A DNA stretch of 13,697 nucleotides from Betaproteobacteria bacterium (lineage in GTDB: Bacteria; Pseudomonadota; Gammaproteobacteria; Burkholderiales; Rhodocyclaceae), in assembly GCA_028065725.1 (NCBI GenBank), contig JAPTVL010000511.1, positions 1-13,697 on the forward strand, read 5' to 3'. Made by a program: the position numbers and the translations under genes. The notes under the pieces were generated by a model, which searched no databases, was not told where the DNA came from, and saw only the letters and a list, made by a program, of their open reading frames with translations. Below, one piece after another: positions 1 to 6,149 of this stretch (its first letter is position 1; each line of letters begins with the position of its first letter).

Positions 1-59
1 TCGTCGGTCACCACCCATGAGGCCACCCGTTTTGCTGCGGCTCGTTTTTTCGCTGCCAT
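1..59 (-). CDS. 5' end of an unidentified protein gene, cut by the window edge
   Basis: Only the first 19 complete codons are visible, read leftward from an ATG at 57-59: MAAKKRAAAKRVASWVVTD. The start is supported by a GGAG ribosome-binding sequence on the minus strand at 67-70, seven bases before the ATG, and by a perfect TATAAT about 40 bases upstream. The N-terminus is rich in Lys, Arg and Ala, then turns hydrophobic. This is too little to assign a family. A short basic N-terminus could suit a nucleic-acid-binding protein, but that is a guess. The gene is divergent from the HD-GYP remnant on its right. Confidence 0.5.
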   Translation of the reverse strand, partial: MAAKKRAAAKRVASWVVTD

Positions 60-100
60 CACCTCGCTCCATCGCCGCGTAACGGGCGGCTCGGACCGAC

Positions 101-106
101 ATTATA
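101..106 (-). promoter_or_regulatory. -10 box of the leftward promoter
   Basis: On the minus strand this reads TATAAT, a perfect sigma-70 -10 hexamer, in a locally A/T-rich stretch (about 99-131) that stands out from the GC-rich surroundings. No good -35 is seen at 16-18 bp upstream (the 17-bp position reads AATAAG). It sits the right distance upstream of the ATG at 59 to give a leader of about 35 nt with the GGAG site. Promoter use is inferred. Confidence 0.45.
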
Positions 107-236
107 CTATTTACGGATAACTTCTTATTATGCGCCCGGCCGAGTTCGTACAAGAGCATTGCAGTGGCTCGTCCATTCGGCCTGCACGGGCCGCCCCGGG
201 CGTTTCCGCCTGGCATGAAAATCACCTGTGGCAGTG

Positions 237-495
237 CGCGAATCGCGGTATTCCGCATTTCTCGATCAGCGCACCATCAACCGGCTGACCATGCCGGCGC
301 CGCTGAGCGATACCGGAGATGGGCATCCCTCGCCCTGTTCAAGCCCGGTCCGCTGGCGCCCGAGGAATGGGTGATCATGAAGACCCATGCCACGCCGGGC
401 GCCGACGCCATCGAGCAGGTGAAGCGCGACGTCGAAATTTCCGTGGTCTTCCTGATTCTGGCCGAGGAAATAGTCCGTTGGCATCGCGAGAAATG
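237..495 (+). pseudogene. Remnant of an HD-GYP domain phosphodiesterase gene, frameshifted and truncated
   Basis: Three adjacent frames read together resemble an HD-GYP domain, the class that typically hydrolyses cyclic-di-GMP and often sits behind a response-regulator receiver domain. From 237 one frame gives RESRYSAFLDQRTINRLT and then APLSDTG, where active genes have APLHDIGK. From 319 a second frame gives MGIP. From about 332 a third gives ALFKPGPLAPEEWVIMKTH and continues to FLILAEEIVRWHREKW. The catalytic His of HD is Ser, the HHEKW motif is damaged to WHREKW, and the expected DGSGYP after it is missing. Two losses of two bases each (near 317 and 330) would explain the shifts. No receiver domain or intact start is seen in 107-236, and 496-531 shows nothing recognisable. 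The stretch 60-531 therefore holds only this remnant and the leftward promoter. Confidence 0.68.
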
Positions 496-531
496 GACTC
501 GCGTTCGCACGGCGAGCCCATGCGCGCCGGC

Positions 532-1593
532 TCAGGCCGATGTCGCGAGGATTTCGGCGGCCAGGCGGTCCAGCGCGGCGGGGTCGAGCCGGTCCGCGGC
601 ATAGCGGGTCGAGGCGTCGAACGAGTCGTAGTTGCGCTCCTGCGAGCGCTGGTAGAGCGGGTCGTAGTGCTTCGCCAGCAGTTCCGTCACCAGCGCCGGA
701 AAATCGCCGGCGGCGATCAGCGCCCGCCAGTGATCGAGGGTTTCGTTGCTCTGCAGGCCCTTGAGATGGTCCAGCCGTTCCAGCAGCCAGGCCGGGTCGG
801 CCACGGCGTAGTCGTAGTCGCGCAGGAGGAATTCGACGCGAGCGTCGAGCGCGGCGTCGATGCGCAGTCCGGGGGCCTGGCGAATGGCCTCGAGCAGGGC
901 GTCGGGCACCTGCAGGCGGCCGATCTTGCGGCTCTCGGCCTCGACATATACCGGCCGGCTCGGGTCCAGCGCCTCGATGGCGGCCAGCAGCATCGACTCG
1001 AAACCTTTCTGCGCCGGCTGCGGCTGGCCCGGCAGGTTGCCCAGCACCGAACCCTTGTGCGCGGCCAGTTGTTCCAGATGCAGTATCTGGCCGCCGCGCG
1101 CCGCCAGAGCTTCCAGCAGCCGGCTCTTGCCGCTGCCGGTGGCGCCACTGACGACGCGAAAGCTGATTCTGGGCGGCAGTTGCGCGAGTTGTTCGATGAC
1201 GTGCTGGCGCCAGCGCTTGTAGCCGCCCTGCAGGCGATGCGCATCCCAGCCGATTTCGCGCAGGATGTGGGTGAAGGCGCCGCTGCGCTGGCCGCCGCGC
1301 CAGCAGTAGACCAGCGGCCGCCAGCTCTTCGGTTTGTCCAGCAGCTGCTGTTCGATGTGACGCGCGATATTTTTGGATACCAGCGCCGCGCCAAGTTTTT
1401 TCGCTTCGAACACCGAGACCTGCTTGTACAGCGTACCGACCCGGGCGCGTTCGCCGTCGTCCAGCACCGGCATGCTGACGGCGCGGGGCAGGCGGTCCTC
1501 GGCGAACTCGGCCGGCGCGCGCGCGTCGATCACGGCGTCGAATTCGGCGACTTGTGCTACCGTCGCCACTCCCTTGGGCAGTTTTTCAGACAT
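532..1593 (-). CDS. mnmH: tRNA 2-selenouridine synthase (MnmH/SelU)
   Basis: Replaces sulfur by selenium in the wobble 2-thiouridine of tRNAs for Lys, Glu and Gln, using selenophosphate; in the family the reaction goes through a geranylated intermediate. The protein is 353 residues, normal for the family. An N-terminal rhodanese domain (about 10-130) carries the catalytic loop YCWRGGQRSG with Cys at residue 97, the same number as in E. coli. It is followed by a P-loop, GATGSGKS, at about 150-157. The ATG at 1593 is chosen because it puts the rhodanese domain at the usual distance; longer in-frame extensions would run into tesA and do not look like protein. The start lacks a clear Shine-Dalgarno sequence. 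It lies 19 bases after tesA, so probably shares a transcript with it. The selenophosphate synthetase SelD it needs is not in the window. Confidence 0.93.
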   Translation of the reverse strand: MSEKLPKGVATVAQVAEFDAVIDARAPAEFAEDRLPRAVSMPVLDDGERARVGTLYKQVSVFEAKKLGAALVSKNIARHIEQQLLDKPKSWRPLVYCWRGGQRSGAFTHILREIGWDAHRLQGGYKRWRQHVIEQLAQLPPRISFRVVSGATGSGKSRLLEALAARGGQILHLEQLAAHKGSVLGNLPGQPQPAQKGFESMLLAAIEALDPSRPVYVEAESRKIGRLQVPDALLEAIRQAPGLRIDAALDARVEFLLRDYDYAVADPAWLLERLDHLKGLQSNETLDHWRALIAAGDFPALVTELLAKHYDPLYQRSQERNYDSFDASTRYAADRLDPAALDRLAAEILATSA

Positions 1594-1612
1594 GGATTTC
1601 AGGCACAGTGCA

Positions 1613-2227
1613 TCAGCCGAGCAGCGCTTGCAGGGCGCTCCAGACGTGATCGAGCAGCTTCGGTTGCGCCGCGGCGGTCGGGTGCAGGCCGTCGGCCTGG
1701 TAGGCGTTGCGATCGAGCGCGATGGGTTCCAGCAGGAAAGGCAGCAGGGCGATTTTTTCGCGTTTGGCGATGTCGCGGTAAGCGGCATCGAATTCGTCGC
1801 GGTACTTCGCCCCGTAGTTCGGCGGCAGTTGCATGCCGACCAGCAGCACCTTGATTTTCTGTTGCTTCGCCAGTTTCACCATGAAGGCCAGGTTGTCCTT
1901 CATGGCAGCGACCGGCAGGCCGCGCAAGCCGTCGTTGGCGCCCAGCGCCAGGATCACGACGCTCGGCTTGAAGTTGGCCAGCGCCGCGGCGAAGCGCGCC
2001 CGGCCGCCGGCCGTGGTTTCGCCGCTGATGCTGGCGTTGCTCAGGCTGTAGCGGGAACCCTTGGCCTGCAGCCGCTGTCCGAGCAGGGCCGGCCAGCTCT
2101 GGCTGACGCCGATGCCGAATCCGGCGGAGAGGCTGTCGCCATAGACCAGAATGCGCTGTTCCGCCGCAGCGGCGGACAGACTGAAACACCATAGCAGCAA
2201 CAGGCAGGAGGCAAGTTTCTTGAACAT
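1613..2227 (-). CDS. tesA: Periplasmic SGNH esterase: thioesterase I / lysophospholipase L1 (TesA)
   Basis: A 204-residue secreted hydrolase of the SGNH/GDSL superfamily, acting on acyl thioesters, lysophospholipids and other esters. Residues 1-23 are a Sec signal peptide (FKK followed by a Leu-rich core and SAAAA), with cleavage likely just before EQR. The mature part starts with block I, YGDSLSAGFG, giving the nucleophile Ser32. Block III GAND is at 96-99, and block V DGLHP gives Asp179 and His182. All catalytic elements are present, so it should be active. The ATG at 2227 is fixed by the signal peptide. Its three bases overlap the ATG proposed for the divergent ybbA, so the tesA promoter must lie inside ybbA. 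No Shine-Dalgarno sequence is obvious. mnmH follows 19 bases downstream. Confidence 0.93.
   Translation of the reverse strand: MFKKLASCLLLLWCFSLSAAAAEQRILVYGDSLSAGFGIGVSQSWPALLGQRLQAKGSRYSLSNASISGETTAGGRARFAAALANFKPSVVILALGANDGLRGLPVAAMKDNLAFMVKLAKQQKIKVLLVGMQLPPNYGAKYRDEFDAAYRDIAKREKIALLPFLLEPIALDRNAYQADGLHPTAAAQPKLLDHVWSALQALLG
2160..2176. repeat. 7-bp perfect hairpin in the tesA signal-peptide region
   Basis: TCCGCCG and CGGCGGA are separated by three bases (CAG). The sequence lies in the tesA codons for the end of the signal peptide and about 50 bases upstream of ybbA, so on the plus strand it would sit in or near the ybbA leader. No T-run follows on either strand, so it is not a standard terminator. 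Any role is open; GC-rich Ala codons can make such a hairpin by chance. Confidence 0.4.
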
Positions 2228-2915
2228 GGTTGAAAGCGATTTGATGACGGACGCGGTGATCGATGTGGCGGCGCTGGGCAAGAGCGTGCCCAGCGGTGAT
2301 GGCACGCTGACGATTCTGCACGAGATTTCCTTCGCCGTAACGGCAGGCGAGGCGGTGGCCATCGTCGGCGCCTCGGGTTCGGGCAAGTCGACGCTGCTGG
2401 GCTTGATGGCCGGCCTCGATCTGCCTTCGTCGGGTACCGTGCATCTGGGCGGGCAGGATCTCGCCGCGCTCGATGAAGATGCCCGCGCCGAACTGCGCGG
2501 CCGCCTGCTCGGTTTCGTGTTCCAGTCCTTCCAGTTGCTGCCGGCGCTGACCGCGCTGGAGAACACCATGCTGCCGCTGGAGCTGGCCGGCCGCAGCGAC
2601 GCGCGCGCCACGGCCGGGGCCATGCTGGAACGGGTCGGCCTCGGCGCACGGCTGGGACACTACCCGAAACATCTTTCCGGCGGCGAACAGCAGCGCGTGG
2701 CCCTGGCGCGGGCCTTCGCCATGCGCCCGCAACTGCTGCTGGCCGACGAGCCGACCGGCAATCTGGATGCCGCGACCGGCGCGCAGGTGATCGAGCTGAT
2801 GTTCGCCATGAATGCCGAAGCCGGCACCACACTGATCCTGGTGACCCACGACGAGGCCCTGGCGCATCGCTGCGGGCGCACGCTGCGCCTAGCGGGCGGA
2901 CGCCTCGACAACTGA
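2226..2915 (+). CDS. ybbA: YbbA-type ABC transporter ATP-binding protein
   Basis: A 229-residue cytoplasmic ATPase of the LolD/MacB-like group, matching YbbA in sequence and in its divergent position next to tesA. Walker A GASGSGKST is at 48-56, the Q-loop FVFQSF has Gln100, the signature LSGGEQQ is at 150-156, Walker B LLLADE ends in Glu175, and the H-loop VTHD has His208. It normally works with the large permease YbbP, which has not been given a firm transport substrate. No permease follows here: the next gene is convergent and only 8 bases away. The start is uncertain. ATG 2226 shares CATG with the tesA start. AGGAGG at 2206-2211 is 14 bases from it but better spaced (8 bases) for a TTG at 2220, and ATG 2244 also fits the family length. 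Confidence 0.88.
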   Translation: MVESDLMTDAVIDVAALGKSVPSGDGTLTILHEISFAVTAGEAVAIVGASGSGKSTLLGLMAGLDLPSSGTVHLGGQDLAALDEDARAELRGRLLGFVFQSFQLLPALTALENTMLPLELAGRSDARATAGAMLERVGLGARLGHYPKHLSGGEQQRVALARAFAMRPQLLLADEPTGNLDAATGAQVIELMFAMNAEAGTTLILVTHDEALAHRCGRTLRLAGGRLDN

Positions 2916-2923
2916 GGGCGGGA

Positions 2924-4180
2924 TCAGGTGGCGAGGATCGCCCGCGCCGCGGCGACGCCGCTGCGCACGGCACCTTCGAGGGTCGCCGGATAGTCGCCAT
3001 CGACGTAGTCGCCGGCCAGCCACAGGCCAGGCATTCCGCTGCGCGTTCCCGGCCGCTTGAGATTCGGCACACAGGCAAAGGTGGCGCGCTTTTCGGTGAT
3101 GGTCTGGACACTTAGCGGCGGCGGCAGATCGGGTACCAGGCCGGCGATTTCGCGGTGGATGCGGCGTTCCAGTTCTGCGGTGGACAAGTCCAGGTGGCGG
3201 CCGCGGGCGCTGATCACGGCGGCGATCAGGCCATCCTGTCCGCACAGGGTGCCGCGGTCGAACAGCCATTGCGCGAGGCCGGCATCGACGCCGAGCATGG
3301 GCTGTCGCAGGCGCACCCATTCCGGGTAGCCGAAGTAGCTGGTGACGATGGGTTCCCATTCGAAATGCGCCACCTGCGCTTCCAGTTCCGGCACGAGGCT
3401 GCCGAGATGATAGGGCGCCACGGCGAGTATGACTTGCGCGCAGGGGCCTGCATCGTCGATCAGCCAGGCGTCGCCCTCGCGCCGCAGCGAGGCGATGCGC
3501 CGGCCGGTATGGACCGCACCGCCGCGCCCGGCGAGAAACTGCGCCGCCGGTTCCGGAAACAGGGCGGTCAGATCGACCTGCGGCAGCAGCAGGTCGCTCG
3601 CGGAGCGAGGGCCGCCCAGGCTGTCGCGCAGCACGTTGGCCAGCACCTGGGCCGAGGCGCGCTCGACCGGGGTATTCAGCGCGGCGATGCACAGCGGCTC
3701 CCACAACAGTCGGCGCTGGCGGGACGGCGTTCGGTTGCGGTCCAGCCATGCACTGACCGTGAGATCCGGCCCGATGCGAAAGCGCCGGGTCTGCAAGGCA
3801 CTCATGAGGCGGATCGCCGCCCATTTTTCGCGCCAGTCGAGTCCGCGGGCGAAGAACAGGGCGAACAGCGTATGCAGCGGCGCCGGCAGGCGCGGTGCGG
3901 CCATCAGGAATTCGCCGGGAAATTCCATGCGTAGCGGCATGCGCTTGAGCAGGGCGTCGGGATCGGCGCCGACCGCGCGCATCAGGCGCAGGGTTTCGCT
4001 GTAGCCGCCGATCAGGATGTGCTGGCCGTTGTCGACGCTGAAACCCTCGATCTTTGCCGCCCGGGCGCGGCCGCCCAGGGTGCGCGAGGCTTCGAAGACC
4101 TCGACCTGATGGCCGGCCGCGGCCAGTTCGACGGCGGCCGCCATGCCGGCATAGCCGGCGCCGATGACGGCAACACTCAC
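2924..4180 (-). CDS. hpnE: Hydroxysqualene dehydroxylase (HpnE), FAD-dependent
   Basis: The last step of the HpnCDE route: reductive removal of the hydroxyl of hydroxysqualene to give squalene. It is an amine-oxidase/phytoene-desaturase-like flavoprotein. The FAD dinucleotide-binding motif GAGYAG is at residues 7-12, with the acidic ribose-binding end VEVFEAS about 25 residues later and LGGRAR after it. The C-terminal FAD motif is GLWLAGDYVDGDYPATLEGA. The GTG at 4180 is chosen: it overlaps the hpnD stop as GTGA, a classic coupled junction, and places the Rossmann motif at the very N-terminus as in relatives. A GTG at 4210 would add 10 residues and overlap hpnD by 34 bases. It ends 8 bases from the convergent ybbA end with no visible terminator between them. 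Length 418 residues is typical. Confidence 0.92.
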   Translation of the reverse strand: MSVAVIGAGYAGMAAAVELAAAGHQVEVFEASRTLGGRARAAKIEGFSVDNGQHILIGGYSETLRLMRAVGADPDALLKRMPLRMEFPGEFLMAAPRLPAPLHTLFALFFARGLDWREKWAAIRLMSALQTRRFRIGPDLTVSAWLDRNRTPSRQRRLLWEPLCIAALNTPVERASAQVLANVLRDSLGGPRSASDLLLPQVDLTALFPEPAAQFLAGRGGAVHTGRRIASLRREGDAWLIDDAGPCAQVILAVAPYHLGSLVPELEAQVAHFEWEPIVTSYFGYPEWVRLRQPMLGVDAGLAQWLFDRGTLCGQDGLIAAVISARGRHLDLSTAELERRIHREIAGLVPDLPPPLSVQTITEKRATFACVPNLKRPGTRSGMPGLWLAGDYVDGDYPATLEGAVRSGVAAARAILAT

Positions 4181-5010
4181 GCGCTGATCCAGGTTTTTCC
4201 GGCCAGCCACAGCTTGCGCAGCGGCGGCAGCGAGATGCGCTGATCCAGCACGCGATAGCTGTCGCGCACGATTTCATCCAGCGTGGCGCGGTAGATCGCC
4301 GCCATGACCAGACCGGCGCGCTGCGCCTTGCGGTCGGCGGCCGGCAGTTGGGCAAAGGCCTGCTGGTAGGTAGCCTGGGCGCGCTCGACCTGGAAGGCCA
4401 TCAACTGGCGGAAGTTGTCCGAATAATTGACGTTGAGCAGATCGGCCTCGCTGACGCCGAAGCGCGCGAGTTCGTCCTGCGGCAGGTAGATGCGGCCGCG
4501 ACGGGCGTCCTCGCCGACATCGCGGATGATGTTGGTGAGCTGGAAGGCCAGGCCCAGGTCGTGGGCATATTTCAGCGTCTGGCGCTCGTGGTAGCCGAAT
4601 ATCTCGGCGGCGAGCAGGCCAACCACGCTGGCGACGCGGTAGCAGTACAGATGCAAGGCCTTGAAATCGGCATAGCGGACCTGTTCGAGGTCCATTTCCA
4701 TGCCCTCGATGATTTCCAGCAACTGCTCCTGCGGCAGGTAGAAGCTTTTCAGGGTGGTCGTCAGCGCCTGCGTTACCGGATGGCTGGGGTGGCCTTCGAA
4801 CAAGGTCTTCACTTCGCCGCGCCACCAGGCGAGCTTGGTGCGCGCCAGTTCGGCATCGGGGCATTCGTCGACCACGTCATCGACTTCGCGGCAGAAGGCA
4901 TACAGCGCCGTGATGGCCTGACGCCGGCGCGGTTCGAGGAACAGGAAGCTGTAGTAGAAGCTGGAGCCGCTGCCGGCTGCGCGTTCCTGGCAATATTGGT
5001 CGGGAGTCAT
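4177..5010 (-). CDS. hpnD: Presqualene diphosphate synthase (HpnD)
   Basis: Condenses two farnesyl diphosphates head-to-head into presqualene diphosphate, the first step toward squalene in bacteria with the HpnCDE route. The 277-residue protein has the squalene/phytoene synthase fold, with two aspartate-rich motifs that bind Mg-diphosphate: DDVVD at 44-48 and NIIRDVGED with Asp164 and Asp168. The start ATG at 5010 overlaps the hpnC stop as ATGA, and the stop overlaps the hpnE GTG, so the three genes are translationally coupled. It is called HpnD, not HpnC, by its middle position and by the sequence around LTNIIRDVGEDARRGRIYLP. A 53-bp stretch at 4446-4498 is identical to part of hpnC. Confidence 0.92.
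   Translation of the reverse strand: MTPDQYCQERAAGSGSSFYYSFLFLEPRRRQAITALYAFCREVDDVVDECPDAELARTKLAWWRGEVKTLFEGHPSHPVTQALTTTLKSFYLPQEQLLEIIEGMEMDLEQVRYADFKALHLYCYRVASVVGLLAAEIFGYHERQTLKYAHDLGLAFQLTNIIRDVGEDARRGRIYLPQDELARFGVSEADLLNVNYSDNFRQLMAFQVERAQATYQQAFAQLPAADRKAQRAGLVMAAIYRATLDEIVRDSYRVLDQRISLPPLRKLWLAGKTWISA
4446..4498. repeat. 53-bp direct repeat, copy in hpnD
   Basis: Identical base for base to 5279-5331 in hpnC. On the coding strand both copies encode GRIYLPQDELARFGVSE, just after the second Asp-rich motif. The genes are paralogs, so conserved protein is expected here, but identity at every synonymous position is not. Confidence 0.9.
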
Positions 5011-5831
5011 AGGGGACGGACCAGCGAGCGCCACAGGATCAGCGGCCAGTCGAAGGCTTCGAGCTTTGGTCGCCGGTTGAATACGTCGTAATCGATGGCC
5101 TCGATTTTATCCAGGATACGCAGGCCGCCGGCAACGATGGCGCGAATCTCGAGGCCGATGCGTCCCGGCAGGTCCCAGCCCAGCGGGGCGCCCGACAGCA
5201 TCAGGGCGCGCGCGCGTTCGACCTGGAAGCTCAGCAGCTCCTTAAAGTCGGCGCTGGCGGCACGGTGAAGAATCGTCTCCTCGCTGACGCCGAAGCGCGC
5301 GAGTTCGTCCTGCGGCAGGTAGATGCGGCCGGTTTCGCCCTTGGCGGCGTCGATGCCGACATCCTGCCAGTGGTTGATCAGCTGCAGCGCCGAGCAGATG
5401 GCGTCGGAGCGCGACAGGTTCTGCGCCGTGGCCTGGCCGAACAGGTGCAGCAGCAGGCGGCCGACCGGATCGGCCGAGCGGCGGCAGTAGTCCAGCAGTT
5501 CGGCAAAGTCGGCGTAGCGTTGCTTGACCACGTCCTGCTGGAAGGCATCGAGCAGGTCGCGAAACAGCTGTAGCGGCAGGCCGTAATGCGCGATCACCGG
5601 CCGCAGGCGGAGGAAGACCGGATGCTGTGTCGGCGCGCCGCGTTCGATCGCGTCGAGTTCCGCCTGGTAGCCGGCCAGCAGCGCAGTGCGTTGCTCGGGG
5701 GACAGGTCGCCTTCGTCGGCGAAGTCGTCGGCGCTGCGGGCGAAGCCATAGATCGCCGCCACCGGCTCGCGCAGGGGCGCCGGCAGCAAAAGCGAGGCAA
5801 CCGGGAAGTTTTCGTAGTGTTCGACGGCCAT
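5007..5831 (-). CDS. hpnC: Hydroxysqualene synthase (HpnC)
   Basis: Converts presqualene diphosphate to hydroxysqualene in the HpnCDE squalene pathway. The 274-residue protein is a paralog of HpnD with the same fold. The first Asp-rich motif is DDFAD at 35-39; the second is NHWQDVGID with Asp157 and Asp161. The N-terminus MAVEHYENFPVASLLLP is characteristic of HpnC. It is the first gene of the hpnCDE operon, and its stop overlaps the hpnD start by four bases (ATGA). No Shine-Dalgarno sequence precedes the ATG. A TATACT sequence on the minus strand lies only about a dozen bases upstream, which would give a very short leader. Squalene may feed hopanoid synthesis, but no cyclase (shc/hpnF) is visible. 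Confidence 0.92.
   Translation of the reverse strand: MAVEHYENFPVASLLLPAPLREPVAAIYGFARSADDFADEGDLSPEQRTALLAGYQAELDAIERGAPTQHPVFLRLRPVIAHYGLPLQLFRDLLDAFQQDVVKQRYADFAELLDYCRRSADPVGRLLLHLFGQATAQNLSRSDAICSALQLINHWQDVGIDAAKGETGRIYLPQDELARFGVSEETILHRAASADFKELLSFQVERARALMLSGAPLGWDLPGRIGLEIRAIVAGGLRILDKIEAIDYDVFNRRPKLEAFDWPLILWRSLVRPL
5279..5331. repeat. 53-bp direct repeat, copy in hpnC
   Basis: The second copy of the stretch at 4446-4498, in the same orientation and 833 bases away. Identity stops sharply on both sides (T versus G on the left, G versus C on the right). Recombination between the copies would delete 833 bp and join hpnC to hpnD. Confidence 0.9.
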
Positions 5832-5842
5832 GATGCGGCAGG

Positions 5843-5848
5843 AGTATA
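5843..5848 (-). promoter_or_regulatory. Possible -10 box for the hpnCDE operon
   Basis: The minus strand reads TATACT here, five of six matches to the sigma-70 -10 consensus, 11 bases before the hpnC ATG. No -35 resembling TTGACA is seen 16-18 bases upstream. If used, the transcript would begin almost at the start codon (leaderless or nearly so), which would fit the lack of a Shine-Dalgarno sequence. This is a weak call. Confidence 0.25.
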
Positions 5849-5949
5849 GCTACAGAGCTTTCCGCGCATGCGGCTTTTCCATGGGAGCGGAGCGCCCGGC
5901 TTGCTGGTCTCGGGCTCGGCGCACGCCGGAAACAAATGGCGAAAGCAGG

Positions 5950-5955
5950 TAAAAT
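5950..5955 (+). promoter_or_regulatory. Possible -10 box for tRNA-Leu and tig
   Basis: TAAAAT, five of six matches to the -10 consensus, lies 54 bases before the tRNA 5' end, in the only A/T-richer part of the 178-bp gap between hpnC and the tRNA. A matching -35 is not clear. No other plausible promoter was seen in this gap. Confidence 0.35.
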
Positions 5956-6009
5956 TCGCAATCCACGTCGTGTTGCGCGGCCATGTATCGCCGGCCGCTT
6001 GCGACATGC

Positions 6010-6094
6010 GCCCAGGTGGCGGAATTGGTAGACGCACCAGATTTAGGTTCTGGCGCCGCGAGGCGTGGGGGTTCGAGTCCCTTCCTGGGCACCA
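6010..6094 (+). tRNA. tRNA-Leu (anticodon UAG)
   Basis: The acceptor GCCCAGG pairs with CCTGGGC at 6084-6090 and is followed by an encoded ACCA. The anticodon stem CCAGA/TCTGG encloses TTTAGGT, giving anticodon TAG. A long variable arm CGCC-GCGA-GGCG marks a class II tRNA, and the T-loop TTCGAGT is standard. It reads CUN leucine codons. It lies 55 bases before the trigger factor start on the same strand with no convincing terminator between, so a joint transcript is possible. Confidence 0.97.
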
Positions 6095-6149
6095 GCGTTT
6101 GCGCAGAACCGGATTCGGGAGCGGCGCGGGTTTTTTAACGAATTTTTCA

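Noticed and set aside
319..1854. Open frame of 511 codons on the plus strand opposite mnmH
   Set aside because: It is antisense to a gene with clear catalytic motifs. Long open frames opposite GC-rich genes are common, and it shows no domain. Only its short MGIP piece near 319 belongs to the HD-GYP remnant.
5850..6092. Minus-strand frame starting MPRKGLEPPRL over tRNA-Leu
   Set aside because: This is the well-known false protein made by translating the complement of a tRNA-Leu gene.
5868..6149. Upstream extension of the trigger factor reading frame
   Set aside because: It runs through the whole tRNA-Leu gene and has no trigger-factor-like sequence. Conservation begins after the ATG cluster at 6150-6174.
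6095..6149. Possible terminator GCGCGGGTTTTTT between tRNA-Leu and tig
   Set aside because: The T-run is real but no stable stem precedes it. Only CCG/CGG can pair, so I did not call it.
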